Source: Paracoccaceae bacterium (lineage in GTDB: Bacteria; Pseudomonadota; Alphaproteobacteria; Rhizobiales; Stappiaceae). Taken from it: DNA of 32,482 nt. Made by a program: the position numbers and the translations under genes. Below the pieces are notes generated by a model. That model made no database searches. It had not been told where the DNA came from and saw only the letters and a list, made by a program, of their open reading frames with translations. Location: NCBI GenBank assembly GCA_002709505.1, contig PARB01000065.1:1-32482 (forward strand), read 5' to 3'. Below, in pieces: positions 16,781 through 24,316 of this stretch; the stretch's first letter is position 1, and each line of letters opens with the position of its first letter.

Positions 16781-17791
16781 TCAGTGCCGGATCAGCGCGG
16801 CCGACCAGGCAAATCCCGCGCCGTTTGAGACGACCATTACGGTGTCGCCGGGCTTGATCAGCCCTTGCTCCACGGCCTCGGCGTAGTTGATCACCATGTC
16901 GCTTTCCTGGACATGGCCCCGGTGCTTGAGCGCGCTGGTATAGACCTTGTCCGGCGTCAGACCGAACTTCTTCATGAAATAGGCCTGATCCCAGGTCGAG
17001 AACGTCGGGTAGATGTAATAGTCGACATCGTCGTGGGTGAGATCGAGCTTCTTCAACAGCCGGTCCATCACCTTGCCGAACATACGGAAGTTGATCGGGA
17101 TGACGCCCTCGTTGAACTTGTCCATCTTGGCGTACATGTGGAGGAGCTTTTCGCTCACCTCCTCGTTCGGTTCGCGGTTTTGCAGGCCCGGCACATACCA
17201 GACATCGTGCAGCCGGCCGATGGAGATCGTTTCCACCTCCAGGATCCGGGCGCGGTCGGCGTTCTTGCGCAGCACCAGCGCGCTGCCGCCGTCGGAGGCG
17301 ACGGTGATCGGATAGTAGGTCTTGTTGAGGTCCGGCGTGCGGTCGCCGGCAAACAGCAGCGCGGTTTCGACATCGTCATCGCAGAGCATCAGGGCCATCA
17401 CCGACTTGAGCGCCAGGTGGTAGCTGGCGCAACCGCCTGTGTTCACAGCTGTCGAGAAGGCGTTGACGAGACCGAGCTCCTGCTGGACGAGCCCGGCCGC
17501 CGACCATGTCGGGCCGACGTAGTCCTCGGGAATGCTGGTGAAGTCGACGACCAGATCGATTTCTTCGGCGGAGACGCCCGACTGGTCCAGCGCGCGTTTC
17601 GCGGCCTCCAGCGCCAGCACCGACGGCAGGTCGCTGGTGACGTGAATGTCCTCGATGCCGATGTCGCGCTGAAAGTCGATGTTCTTCGATAGGGTCCCGA
17701 AGGGGACGCTTTCGTCGCGGAAAACGTCCTCCACGCGTTTCTTGTCCGGCGGGAGATAGAAGGCTTCTGCGAGGATTCCGACGTGGTCCAT
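16781..17791 (-). CDS. KASIII-like (FabH/CloN2-like) acyl-condensing or acyltransferase protein with intact Cys-His-Asn
   Basis: The 336-residue thiolase-fold protein has an intact KASIII triad: C121 in VNTGGCASYHLAL, H293 in HRGHVQESD and N323 in VSNGAGFAWSA. It begins MDHVGILAEAFYLPP. The ATG at 17791 has GGGA eight bases upstream; a GTG at 17809 overlapping the previous stop is the alternative. FabH-like proteins in natural-product clusters either condense an acyl thioester with malonyl-ACP or transfer acyl groups to O or N acceptors (CerJ, CloN2). The adjacent paralogue, carrier protein and radical SAM gene favour acyl transfer from the carrier protein. With no ketoreductase or malonyl transferase nearby, a fatty-acid role is unlikely. 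Confidence 0.88.
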   Translation of the reverse strand: MDHVGILAEAFYLPPDKKRVEDVFRDESVPFGTLSKNIDFQRDIGIEDIHVTSDLPSVLALEAAKRALDQSGVSAEEIDLVVDFTSIPEDYVGPTWSAAGLVQQELGLVNAFSTAVNTGGCASYHLALKSVMALMLCDDDVETALLFAGDRTPDLNKTYYPITVASDGGSALVLRKNADRARILEVETISIGRLHDVWYVPGLQNREPNEEVSEKLLHMYAKMDKFNEGVIPINFRMFGKVMDRLLKKLDLTHDDVDYYIYPTFSTWDQAYFMKKFGLTPDKVYTSALKHRGHVQESDMVINYAEAVEQGLIKPGDTVMVVSNGAGFAWSAALIRH

Positions 17792-17805
17792 GGCATTTGT
17801 CCCTG

Positions 17806-18795
17806 TCACAGTTTCAGCAGCGTCGCGCCGAGGAAGAAGCCCATCCCGTGGGAGGCCATCAGCACGTGGTGGCCGGGAGCGGCGCCGTTCTGGCGCAGGC
17901 TCATGTAGTTCAGCACCAGATCGCAGGAATGCACGTGACCGCAGGGGCCCAGATTGTCCCGGTGCAGGCGGCCGTTGGTTTCCATCGTCCGGGAGAAGGC
18001 CTGAGTGTCGTCTCTCGAGATATTCGCGGTGAGGAAATGGTCGATGCCCTCGCGCGCGAGCCCGTTGCGCGCGAGCATCCTGTCGGCGAGCTTGCGCAGC
18101 TCGCCCATGCGGTCGCGCGAGCGGTATTTCGCATCATTGAGCGTCAGCTTGTAGAGGTCGAGCCGTGTCGGATAGGCCATGCCGCCGCCGGGGATGTTGA
18201 GCACGTCGTGCAGGGCCCCGTTGGAGGTGGAGATCGTGTCGACAATGGTTGCCGACGGGGCGTTGCGCTGCACGATCAGCGCCGTTGCGGCGTCGCCGAT
18301 GACGGTGACCGGCTCGCCGGCGCTCAACACGCGGTTGCCCGGGATCGCCTTGTCGGCGGCGGCCAGAAGGATGGTGTTCACATCGGCATTTGCGCGGATC
18401 AGTGCGCGGGCGAACTTGAGAGCGGCGTGGATGTTGGCCGAGCCGCCGCCACTGAAGCCGAGGGTGAAGGCGTGTTTCGCGCCAAGCTCCGCCTGCAACT
18501 CGTTGCTCATCGACCAGGCGGGCTCGACATAGCGCTGCGGCATGACGGAAAAATCGATGATCGCATCCAGTTCGAGCGGGCCGAGGCCGGCCTCGCTCAA
18601 CGCGGATTGCGAGACCGTCACGGCCATGTCCGTCGGGCTTTCGCCTTCGAACACATGCACGCTCTCGATGCCGAGGGGGGCGAGGGCGCTTGCGTCGACG
18701 GGGCCGCTTTCCGCATCCGCGATCCCGTCGAGCGGCAGGGTTTTCGGCGGCAGGAACCGGGCGGCTGCGAGTATTCCAACGCTGTCGTTCGTCAT
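17806..18795 (-). CDS. KASIII-like paralogue with catalytic Cys replaced by Ser
   Basis: The 329-residue protein starts MTNDSVGILAAARFLPP, matching the opening of its downstream neighbour. Ungapped alignment around the active site (LGAKHAFTLGFSGGGSANIHAAL against LGLVNAF...CASYHLAL) places S119 at the nucleophile position. The His survives as H287 (GPCGHVHSCD) but the Asn becomes H316 (ASHGMGF). DpsC of daunorubicin biosynthesis shows that a Ser-containing KASIII-like protein can be an active acyl transferase or starter-selecting enzyme. This one could therefore be active, or a regulatory partner in a heterodimer with the intact paralogue. The ATG at 18795 is preceded by AAGAGACACC. The next gene starts 14 bp beyond the stop. 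Confidence 0.86.
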   Translation of the reverse strand: MTNDSVGILAAARFLPPKTLPLDGIADAESGPVDASALAPLGIESVHVFEGESPTDMAVTVSQSALSEAGLGPLELDAIIDFSVMPQRYVEPAWSMSNELQAELGAKHAFTLGFSGGGSANIHAALKFARALIRANADVNTILLAAADKAIPGNRVLSAGEPVTVIGDAATALIVQRNAPSATIVDTISTSNGALHDVLNIPGGGMAYPTRLDLYKLTLNDAKYRSRDRMGELRKLADRMLARNGLAREGIDHFLTANISRDDTQAFSRTMETNGRLHRDNLGPCGHVHSCDLVLNYMSLRQNGAAPGHHVLMASHGMGFFLGATLLKL

Positions 18796-18940
18796 GGCGG
18801 GTGTCTCTTGAGGTCGCGGTTCCGGGGCGAAGCCGTTGCAAGCAACCGGGCGCGGGGCGTGGCCCGCGCCTCGTGTCGATGAGCGAGGGCTGATCCGGGA
18901 CGGGTGAGGGGGCGCGGCCGGCAAGCCGCGCCCTGTGCAC

Positions 18941-20665
18941 TCAGGCGGCGGCGCGCTCGCGCACGCAGGCGTCGATGATCTCGCGGGGAACTGTGTGATC
19001 GTCGTACCAGCGGCCCGACAGCGGCTTCTTCACCAGCGCGACGTCCGCCGCATAGGACAGGATCTCGTCGTTATGCGCGCCGATCTCGCGCCTGAGCGAG
19101 GCCGGGAGCCGCCCGTCCGCGTCCATCGCGCGGTCGATCGAGGTCGTCAGATGGCGCAAGTGATCGATCCGGCCGTTGACGATGTCGATACTGCGCTTGG
19201 TGATGCGGCCGTAATCGGCCTTGTGGTTGGCCATCACCTGCATCGCCTCATACATGCTCGGCAGGAATTCGTCGCGTTTCATCCATTTGGTTTCGTAGTT
19301 CATCGCATCGCGCCAGCGCGGCTGCGTCAGCGACTTGCGGTGCGATTCCAGGTCCCGGTGGAACACCGTGTAGCCGTGCTGGTCCGGCTCCTCGAACCAC
19401 TGGCAGCCGGGGTCGAGGAAGGGCACCATGCCGAAGATCGTCGGGATGATCTTGTCGTTGGGAAAGCGCTCCATCAGCCGGGCGGAATAGGCGACCGTTT
19501 CCATCACCGAGGCATGGGTCTGTTTGGGCATTCCAATCGTGTACCAGAGGTAGACGCCCTTGATGCCGATATCCATCGCCGCCGCGATCCACTCCTCCAT
19601 CTCCTCGTTGGTATAGGTGCCGCGCCCGGTCAGGCGGCTGATCTCCACGTCGTGCGACTGGGGGGAGAGGTTGATGTAGATGTCGAGGTTCGGCGCGACC
19701 TCCACCATCTGCTTCAGAACGGAGATCTTCGTCAGCCGGAACTGTTCGAAGGAGACCGATTTCACCACGCCGCTGTCGGCGACGGCGGCCAGATAGTCGA
19801 GCAGGCGCGGGGAGGATTCCGAATAGGCCTGCAGCGTGTAGACGCTGAGCGGCGATTCCGTCTTCGGGAAGGTCATGATCTCGCGCGCCAACTGTTCGGA
19901 GCGCCGGTGGAAGACGGTCTTCTTCTCCACGTTCATCATGCGCTGATAGGCCCAGCGGGACCCGGAGCACCAGCCGCAGCTTTGCTGGCAGCCGGTGTTC
20001 GGCAGCACCATCAGGTTGGGCATGTTGAGAAGGCTCGAGGTCTTGGGAAACATCTTCGACCAGTCGATGGCGACGTCGTTGAGCACCTCGGGCGTGTAGC
20101 TGTGGCCGTTGTCGATGACCTCGCCCTTGTCCTTGTAGATCATGTTCTCAACCGCAAAGCGCCCGCGTACGCCGCGCTTGGCCTGGTCGACGAGACTTGC
20201 CAGCGGCTCCAGCGTGTCGTAGCCGCGAATGACGCCGTCGATCTGCGGATATTGCATCATCTCGCGGGCGTAATAGGTCGAAACGATCCCGCCGAAGACC
20301 ACGAAGCTTTCGGGGTGGACCTTCTTCACCAGTCCCGCCACCTCGACGGAGCCCTGGCAATGCGGCAGCCAGTGCAGGTCGAGGCCGATGACGGGGGCCT
20401 CCAGATGCTCCAGCAACTTCTCGACATCGAGCGTCGGGTGCTTGAGCATGAGGGAGGCGACATTGACAATCTTCACGTCGAGGCCGCGCTCTCCCAAGAA
20501 GCTCTTGATCGACAGAAAGCCGAGCGGGTGCATCTCGAAGATCGGCGTGACATTGCTGCTTTCCTGGCTGGCGTACCAGCCGAGCACGAAGTCGTCGCGG
20601 TTGCGAAAATCATAGATGGCCGGCGCGTGGATCAAAATGAGATCGGCCTTCACTTTGCTTGACAT
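18941..20665 (-). CDS. B12-binding domain radical SAM protein (CloN6/TIGR04190-like)
   Basis: The 574-residue protein has an N-terminal cobalamin-binding-type Rossmann domain (about residues 8-165: LILIHAPAIYDFR, FEMHPLGFLSI, GLDLHWLPHCQG, VVFGGIVSTYY) without the DxHxxG motif. The radical SAM core has the iron-sulphur triplet C226, C230 and C233 in TGCQQSCGWC. The family resembles CloN6/CouN6, B12-dependent enzymes implicated in methylating pyrrole C5 in clorobiocin and coumermycin. It would use S-adenosylmethionine and cobalamin to methylate an unactivated carbon. The ATG at 20665 was chosen; a GTG at 20716 overlapping the carrier-protein stop is possible. It follows the carrier protein by 47 bp. 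Methylation of the carrier-bound unit is inference. Confidence 0.86.
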   Translation of the reverse strand: MSSKVKADLILIHAPAIYDFRNRDDFVLGWYASQESSNVTPIFEMHPLGFLSIKSFLGERGLDVKIVNVASLMLKHPTLDVEKLLEHLEAPVIGLDLHWLPHCQGSVEVAGLVKKVHPESFVVFGGIVSTYYAREMMQYPQIDGVIRGYDTLEPLASLVDQAKRGVRGRFAVENMIYKDKGEVIDNGHSYTPEVLNDVAIDWSKMFPKTSSLLNMPNLMVLPNTGCQQSCGWCSGSRWAYQRMMNVEKKTVFHRRSEQLAREIMTFPKTESPLSVYTLQAYSESSPRLLDYLAAVADSGVVKSVSFEQFRLTKISVLKQMVEVAPNLDIYINLSPQSHDVEISRLTGRGTYTNEEMEEWIAAAMDIGIKGVYLWYTIGMPKQTHASVMETVAYSARLMERFPNDKIIPTIFGMVPFLDPGCQWFEEPDQHGYTVFHRDLESHRKSLTQPRWRDAMNYETKWMKRDEFLPSMYEAMQVMANHKADYGRITKRSIDIVNGRIDHLRHLTTSIDRAMDADGRLPASLRREIGAHNDEILSYAADVALVKKPLSGRWYDDHTVPREIIDACVRERAAA

Positions 20666-20712
20666 GATCCGTCTGTCCCTTTTCGCCCCCGGATTGAGGA
20701 GGGTCGACCCAT

Positions 20713-20991
20713 TCACTTCGCCGAGGCGGCGATTTTCTCACGACAAAACGCGGTGAAAGCCGTGACCGTGCGGTAGTTCTGCGAGGTGATTTCGTCCTCG
20801 TCGATCGCGATGTCGAAGGTCTTTTCGACGAATTCGGTGATTTCTGCGATCCCGAGGCTGTCCAGAATGCCGCTGTCGAGAAGGTTTTCTTCGGGATCGA
20901 TCCCCCCGGAGACGTTCACCCCGGAGTGTTCAACCAGATAGTCGTAGATCGTCTTGTGAACGTCGTCTTGTTCTACCGTCTGCGCGTCCAT
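20713..20991 (-). CDS. Stand-alone acyl/peptidyl carrier protein (CloN5/PltL-like)
   Basis: The 92-residue acidic helical protein carries the phosphopantetheine site S45 in LLDSGILDSLGIAE. It continues with EFVEKTFDIAIDEDEITSQNYRTV, the pattern of stand-alone carrier proteins that hold aminoacyl groups for dehydrogenation (PltL, CloN5, RedO type). A GAGGAGACCGCC ribosome site precedes the ATG at 20991. It would carry a thioester-linked amino acid after conversion to the holo form by a phosphopantetheinyl transferase not seen here. The flavoprotein gene lies upstream on the same strand, and the radical SAM and KASIII genes follow. The adenylation enzyme at 31722 is the best candidate to load it. 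Confidence 0.9.
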   Translation of the reverse strand: MDAQTVEQDDVHKTIYDYLVEHSGVNVSGGIDPEENLLDSGILDSLGIAEITEFVEKTFDIAIDEDEITSQNYRTVTAFTAFCREKIAASAK

Positions 20992-21278
20992 GGCGGTCTC
21001 CTCCTGCAAACTGGCGGCCGGGCGGCACTCGCGCCCGGACGCGGCATCGGCCCGGCCCCGCTGGCCTTCGCCGGCGGGCAAGCTCCCTGCGTTGCCGATG
21101 CGGCGATCGATGCGATTGCCCTGAATGATGTTTATTCCGTCTTTTTGAATTTACTGGAATAAACTTGAGTAAATGATACGTATAACTACGATCAAGTCAA
21201 TTAAACACTCAGACTATATTCATATAGACTGATATGCATTTCGGGATTTATTGTGATTTATACTATTGATGACCCTGC
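20992..21278 (-). promoter_or_regulatory. AT-rich promoter region with inverted repeats upstream of the carrier-protein operon
   Basis: About 160 bp (21120-21278) is strongly AT-rich, between the flavoprotein stop and the carrier-protein leader. It contains TTTATTCC (21131-21138) facing GGAATAAA (21156-21163), and a near-perfect 20-bp dyad AGACTATATTCATATAGACT (21211-21230). These suggest a second promoter with operators for the carrier-radical SAM-KASIII genes. The 20992-21110 part is GC-rich leader. Confidence 0.5.
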
Positions 21279-22427
21279 TCAAAGTCCGAGGGCGCGGGCC
21301 GCGATGGTGCGCTGGATGTCGGATGTGCCCGAATAGAGCAGGCTTCCGACCGCGTCGCGGAAATCGCGTTCGACCTCATGGTCGGCCATGTAGCCGTATC
21401 CGCCGTGGATCACGACGGAGTTCTGGCACGACGCGACCCAGGCTTCGCTGAGGTAGAGCTTGGCGAGCGCCGCCTCCATCGCCGCGCTGCCCTTGGTCTT
21501 CTTCAGCCAGGCGACCTTGTAGAGCAGCAGTCGGGACGTCTCGTGCCTGAGCTTCATGTCGACGATGCGGTTGGAGACGGACTGGAACTTGCCGATGGGC
21601 TTGCGGAACTGGGTGCGCTTGTTGGCGTGGCGGATGCACTCCTCGACCTGGTACTCCATCGCGCCGACGAGATTGGCCAGGATCGAGGCCCGTTCCCACT
21701 CCATGGAGTTGTTGAAGATCCGCCCGCCCTGGCCTTCCTTGCCGATGCGTGCCGAGACCGGGACGCGGCAGTCCTCCAGCGTCAGCCAGGCCATCGGAGA
21801 GGTGCGCAGGCCCATCTTCTTGCGGTTCTCGCTGACGATGAGGCCGGGGGTGTCGCGTTCCACGACGAAGCCGGTGAGGCCGAGCGAGCCGGCGCTCTTG
21901 TCGACGGTGGCGAAGATCACGAAGACATCGGCGACCGGCCCGTTGGTGCAGAACACCTTCGCGCCGTTCAGCACATAGTCGTCGCCGTCGCGCGTCGCCG
22001 TGGTGCTGAGCGCCATCACGTCGGAGCCGGCCTCGGCCTCGGTGATGCCATGCGCGCCGATCAGCTCGCCCTTGATCAGGCCGCGGAGATATTTGTCCTT
22101 CTGCGCGTCGGTGCCGAACTGCGCGATCGGCATCTGCACGGTCCACATCTGTCCGTTCATGCTGAACAGAAGGCCGTTGTCGCGGCAACCGTAGCCAAGC
22201 GCTTCCATCGCCAGAACGGTGGTGATGATGTCCTGTTCGCTCCCGCCGTAGTTCTTGTCGAAAGGCAAGCCGAGAATTCCGAAGTCGGCGATCTTCTTCC
22301 ACAAGTCCCGGGACAGGACGCAATCGGCATCGCGTTGCTTCAGGTCGCCCTCGTTCAACTCCGCCTGGGCAAACCCCGTAACCTTTTCCTTAAAAGCGTC
22401 TTGCTCGGGAGTGAAGCTGAAATCCAT
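21279..22427 (-). CDS. Acyl-CoA dehydrogenase family flavoprotein (candidate aminoacyl-carrier-protein dehydrogenase, RedW/CloN3-like)
   Basis: The 382-residue protein has the full ACAD fold: an N-terminal helical domain starting MDFSFTPEQDAFKE, the FAD/substrate beta-domain with GITEAEAGSDV and FCTNGP, and a C-terminal domain with RTQFRKPIGKFQSV and HGGYGYMADHEVERDFRDA. The usual medium-chain catalytic Glu position (EGT) reads SGT here (S366). A Glu at the isovaleryl-CoA-dehydrogenase position, E245 in MEWERAS, is the likely base. Prolyl-carrier-protein dehydrogenases are related to isovaleryl-CoA dehydrogenase, so oxidation of a carrier-bound amino acid fits, as does a branched acyl-CoA. 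It is the first gene of the minus-strand set and divergent from the LysR gene, which may control it. Confidence 0.88.
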   Translation of the reverse strand: MDFSFTPEQDAFKEKVTGFAQAELNEGDLKQRDADCVLSRDLWKKIADFGILGLPFDKNYGGSEQDIITTVLAMEALGYGCRDNGLLFSMNGQMWTVQMPIAQFGTDAQKDKYLRGLIKGELIGAHGITEAEAGSDVMALSTTATRDGDDYVLNGAKVFCTNGPVADVFVIFATVDKSAGSLGLTGFVVERDTPGLIVSENRKKMGLRTSPMAWLTLEDCRVPVSARIGKEGQGGRIFNNSMEWERASILANLVGAMEYQVEECIRHANKRTQFRKPIGKFQSVSNRIVDMKLRHETSRLLLYKVAWLKKTKGSAAMEAALAKLYLSEAWVASCQNSVVIHGGYGYMADHEVERDFRDAVGSLLYSGTSDIQRTIAARALGL

Positions 22428-22898
22428 TGGTCGCTCCTGTCGGCTCGGTTGCAGGCTTGCGGCAGAGGGCGTTTCGGTGGGCTTGCGGGTCGTGCCCGGC
22501 GTCGCCTCAGGTTTCCGCTCGCTTCATCAAGAGAAATCATAATTTACATTTTTGAGAAAATATCATTGTCGCAAGAATTATATCTTTTGCGTCTATCTTT
22601 GGTGCGGGACAACTCTTTAACACTTTCATTTTGATTTGGTTGCACTTGGTGGGGTGTCTCATTCTTGTTTATATAATTTTGATATTTGTAAACATGGTCG
22701 CCATTATCGCCATACGAGTGACAAAATCATATTGCGTGTATTATATGTGCGATTAGCACGCGAAACTAATTTAAATTACAACCTTAATAAGGCGTTCCCT
22801 GTAGGTTCAAAAATATATGTTTTGGTGCAGAAAAAGACGTGCTTCGAATGAAAAGGTCGTCCATTGGTAGGCGATCCCAAAATAGAAGAAGGCAAGGA
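22428..22898. promoter_or_regulatory. AT-rich divergent promoter region between the flavoprotein operon and lysR
   Basis: No gene is supported in this stretch. G+C is far below that of the genes from about 22540 to 22850. It contains the dyad GTGC-GATTA-GCAC (22747-22759), of the LysR-box form T-N11-A, and the perfect 12-bp palindrome TAATTTAAATTA (22767-22778), about 130 bp upstream of the LysR start. The layout is typical of a LysR regulator acting on itself and on a divergent operon. Confidence 0.5.
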
Positions 22899-23906
22899 AT
22901 GAATCTTCGGAGGCTAAAGTTTTTCGTGACGGTTGCGGAGGAATTGCATTTTGGCCGCGCAGCGGAGCGGCTCTGCATGACGCAGCCGCCGTTGAGTCAG
23001 GCCATCCTTGCGCTGGAGGAGGAACTCTCGGTCACGCTGTTCAAGCGAACGAAACGCAATGTCGCCCTGACGCCTGTCGGGGAGCACCTCCTGTCGCATG
23101 TGACCAAGCTGCTGGAGGATGTCGAGGCGCTGCCCGGGCTCGCCAGACAGCTGTCGCGCGGCGAGATCGGAAGCCTGAAGCTCGGCTTCGTGACGACGGC
23201 GGATTACAACCTCCTGCCGGATCTGATCAGTCACTACGGGGCGACCTATCCCGACGTGAAGGTCTCCCTGAAGGAAATGACGAGCGACCTTCAGGTCGAA
23301 GCGCTGCTCCAGGGCGAGATCAACGCCGGGTTGATCATCCCGTTGCACGCGACGCTGCATGCCTCGCTTGCCTATCTGCCGTTGCTGCGCGAGCCGCTGG
23401 TCGCGGCCGTGCCGGAGGAGTGGGTGCGTCGCGGACGCATCGAGCTGGCGCAGGGACGGCTGCGCCTGCAGGATGTCGCGGAGGCGCCTCTCGTGCTGTT
23501 CCCGCGACGAAGCGCGCCGGCCTTCCACGACATCATCACCACCTATTTCGTCACCAACGGGATCCAGCCGACCATCGGGCAGGAGGCCATCCAGATGCAG
23601 ACGATCATCAGCCTGGTGTCCGCCGGGATGGGCATCGCGCTGGTGCCGGGCTCCCTGAAGCGGCTCGGCCGGCAGGGCGTGGTCTATGTCGATCTCGACG
23701 GCGAGCCGCCGATGATCGAGACCGGGCTGGTGTGGCGGCGCGACGATCCCTCGCCGACCGTGACCCGGCTTGTCGAGATTTCTCAGGCCATCGGCGAGCA
23801 GGCGGCGGCCCCGGCTGGAGATCCGGGCGACCCCGTGGGTGCTTGCGCCCCAAGTCCGCCCGTTGGCGGCTCCCCCGGCGTGGTTCTCAACGGCCACGGG
23901 GGATAG
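22899..23906 (+). CDS. LysR family transcriptional regulator
   Basis: The 335-residue protein opens MNLRRLKFFVTVAEELHFGRAAERL with the helix-turn-helix continuing MTQPPLSQAILALEEEL, the LysR DNA-binding domain. A type 2 periplasmic-binding-like effector domain follows (LKLGFVTTADYNLLPDLI, LVSAGMGIALVPGSLKRL). AAGGCAAGGA precedes the ATG at 22899; a longer form from 22839 is less likely. The C-terminal tail beyond about residue 295 is Gly/Pro-rich and longer than usual. It faces the flavoprotein operon across a 471-bp AT-rich region with LysR-type dyads, so it probably activates that operon in response to an effector. It could also act on the dehydratase gene downstream. Confidence 0.92.
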   Translation: MNLRRLKFFVTVAEELHFGRAAERLCMTQPPLSQAILALEEELSVTLFKRTKRNVALTPVGEHLLSHVTKLLEDVEALPGLARQLSRGEIGSLKLGFVTTADYNLLPDLISHYGATYPDVKVSLKEMTSDLQVEALLQGEINAGLIIPLHATLHASLAYLPLLREPLVAAVPEEWVRRGRIELAQGRLRLQDVAEAPLVLFPRRSAPAFHDIITTYFVTNGIQPTIGQEAIQMQTIISLVSAGMGIALVPGSLKRLGRQGVVYVDLDGEPPMIETGLVWRRDDPSPTVTRLVEISQAIGEQAAAPAGDPGDPVGACAPSPPVGGSPGVVLNGHGG

Positions 23907-24316
23907 GCTCCAGCCGGGCGACACGGCTGTCGTCCGGCGCTTGTTTGATATAATTTTCGACCTAATGGATAAAGACAAATATATTTCTGAAATATGGAGG
24001 GGCGCGGTAGTTTCCTGAAATCTGTCTATTTCTCAAATGCTTCCACGGGACGAAGCGGGAAAGCGGCAGGGACGGTACACCCCTGACACAGCTGGTGGAC
24101 CTGACGGAGCTGCGCTGGAGAGCGGCGGACCGCGTGCCGGGTGGGCGCTCGGTCCTCCGCCAGGGGTCGCGGGCGTGCGCCGGCGGTTTCGCGCCGCGCG
24201 GTCGGGGCTCGACCGGAAAGGGGGGTGTCGCCCGGCGACGGCCGAAATCGGGGAAGCCCGTAGGCGTGCGGTCGGCGGATGACGACAACGAAACAGTCCC
24301 GCAAGGAGGATATCGG
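23907..24316 (+). promoter_or_regulatory. Intergenic leader upstream of the dihydroxy-acid dehydratase gene with tandem dyads
   Basis: No gene is supported. An AT-rich patch (23940-24040) holds a perfect dyad ATATTTC-T-GAAATAT (23981-23995) and a second, TTTCCTGAAA (24011-24020), about 28 bp apart centre to centre. The remaining 24040-24300 is GC-rich and open in several frames but without conserved-looking protein. It may be a promoter with two operator half-sites plus a long leader; no attenuator peptide was recognised. Confidence 0.4.

Noticed and set aside
22636..22851. Small 71-codon frame in the AT-rich island upstream of lysR
   Set aside because: It has a weak TTG start, no ribosome site and no recognisable protein; the region is better explained as a divergent promoter.
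24095..24316. N-terminal extension of the dihydroxy-acid dehydratase frame
   Set aside because: The extra residues are low-complexity and Arg/Gly-rich, whereas the GTG at 24317 has an ideal AAGGAGG and gives the normal IlvD N-terminus.
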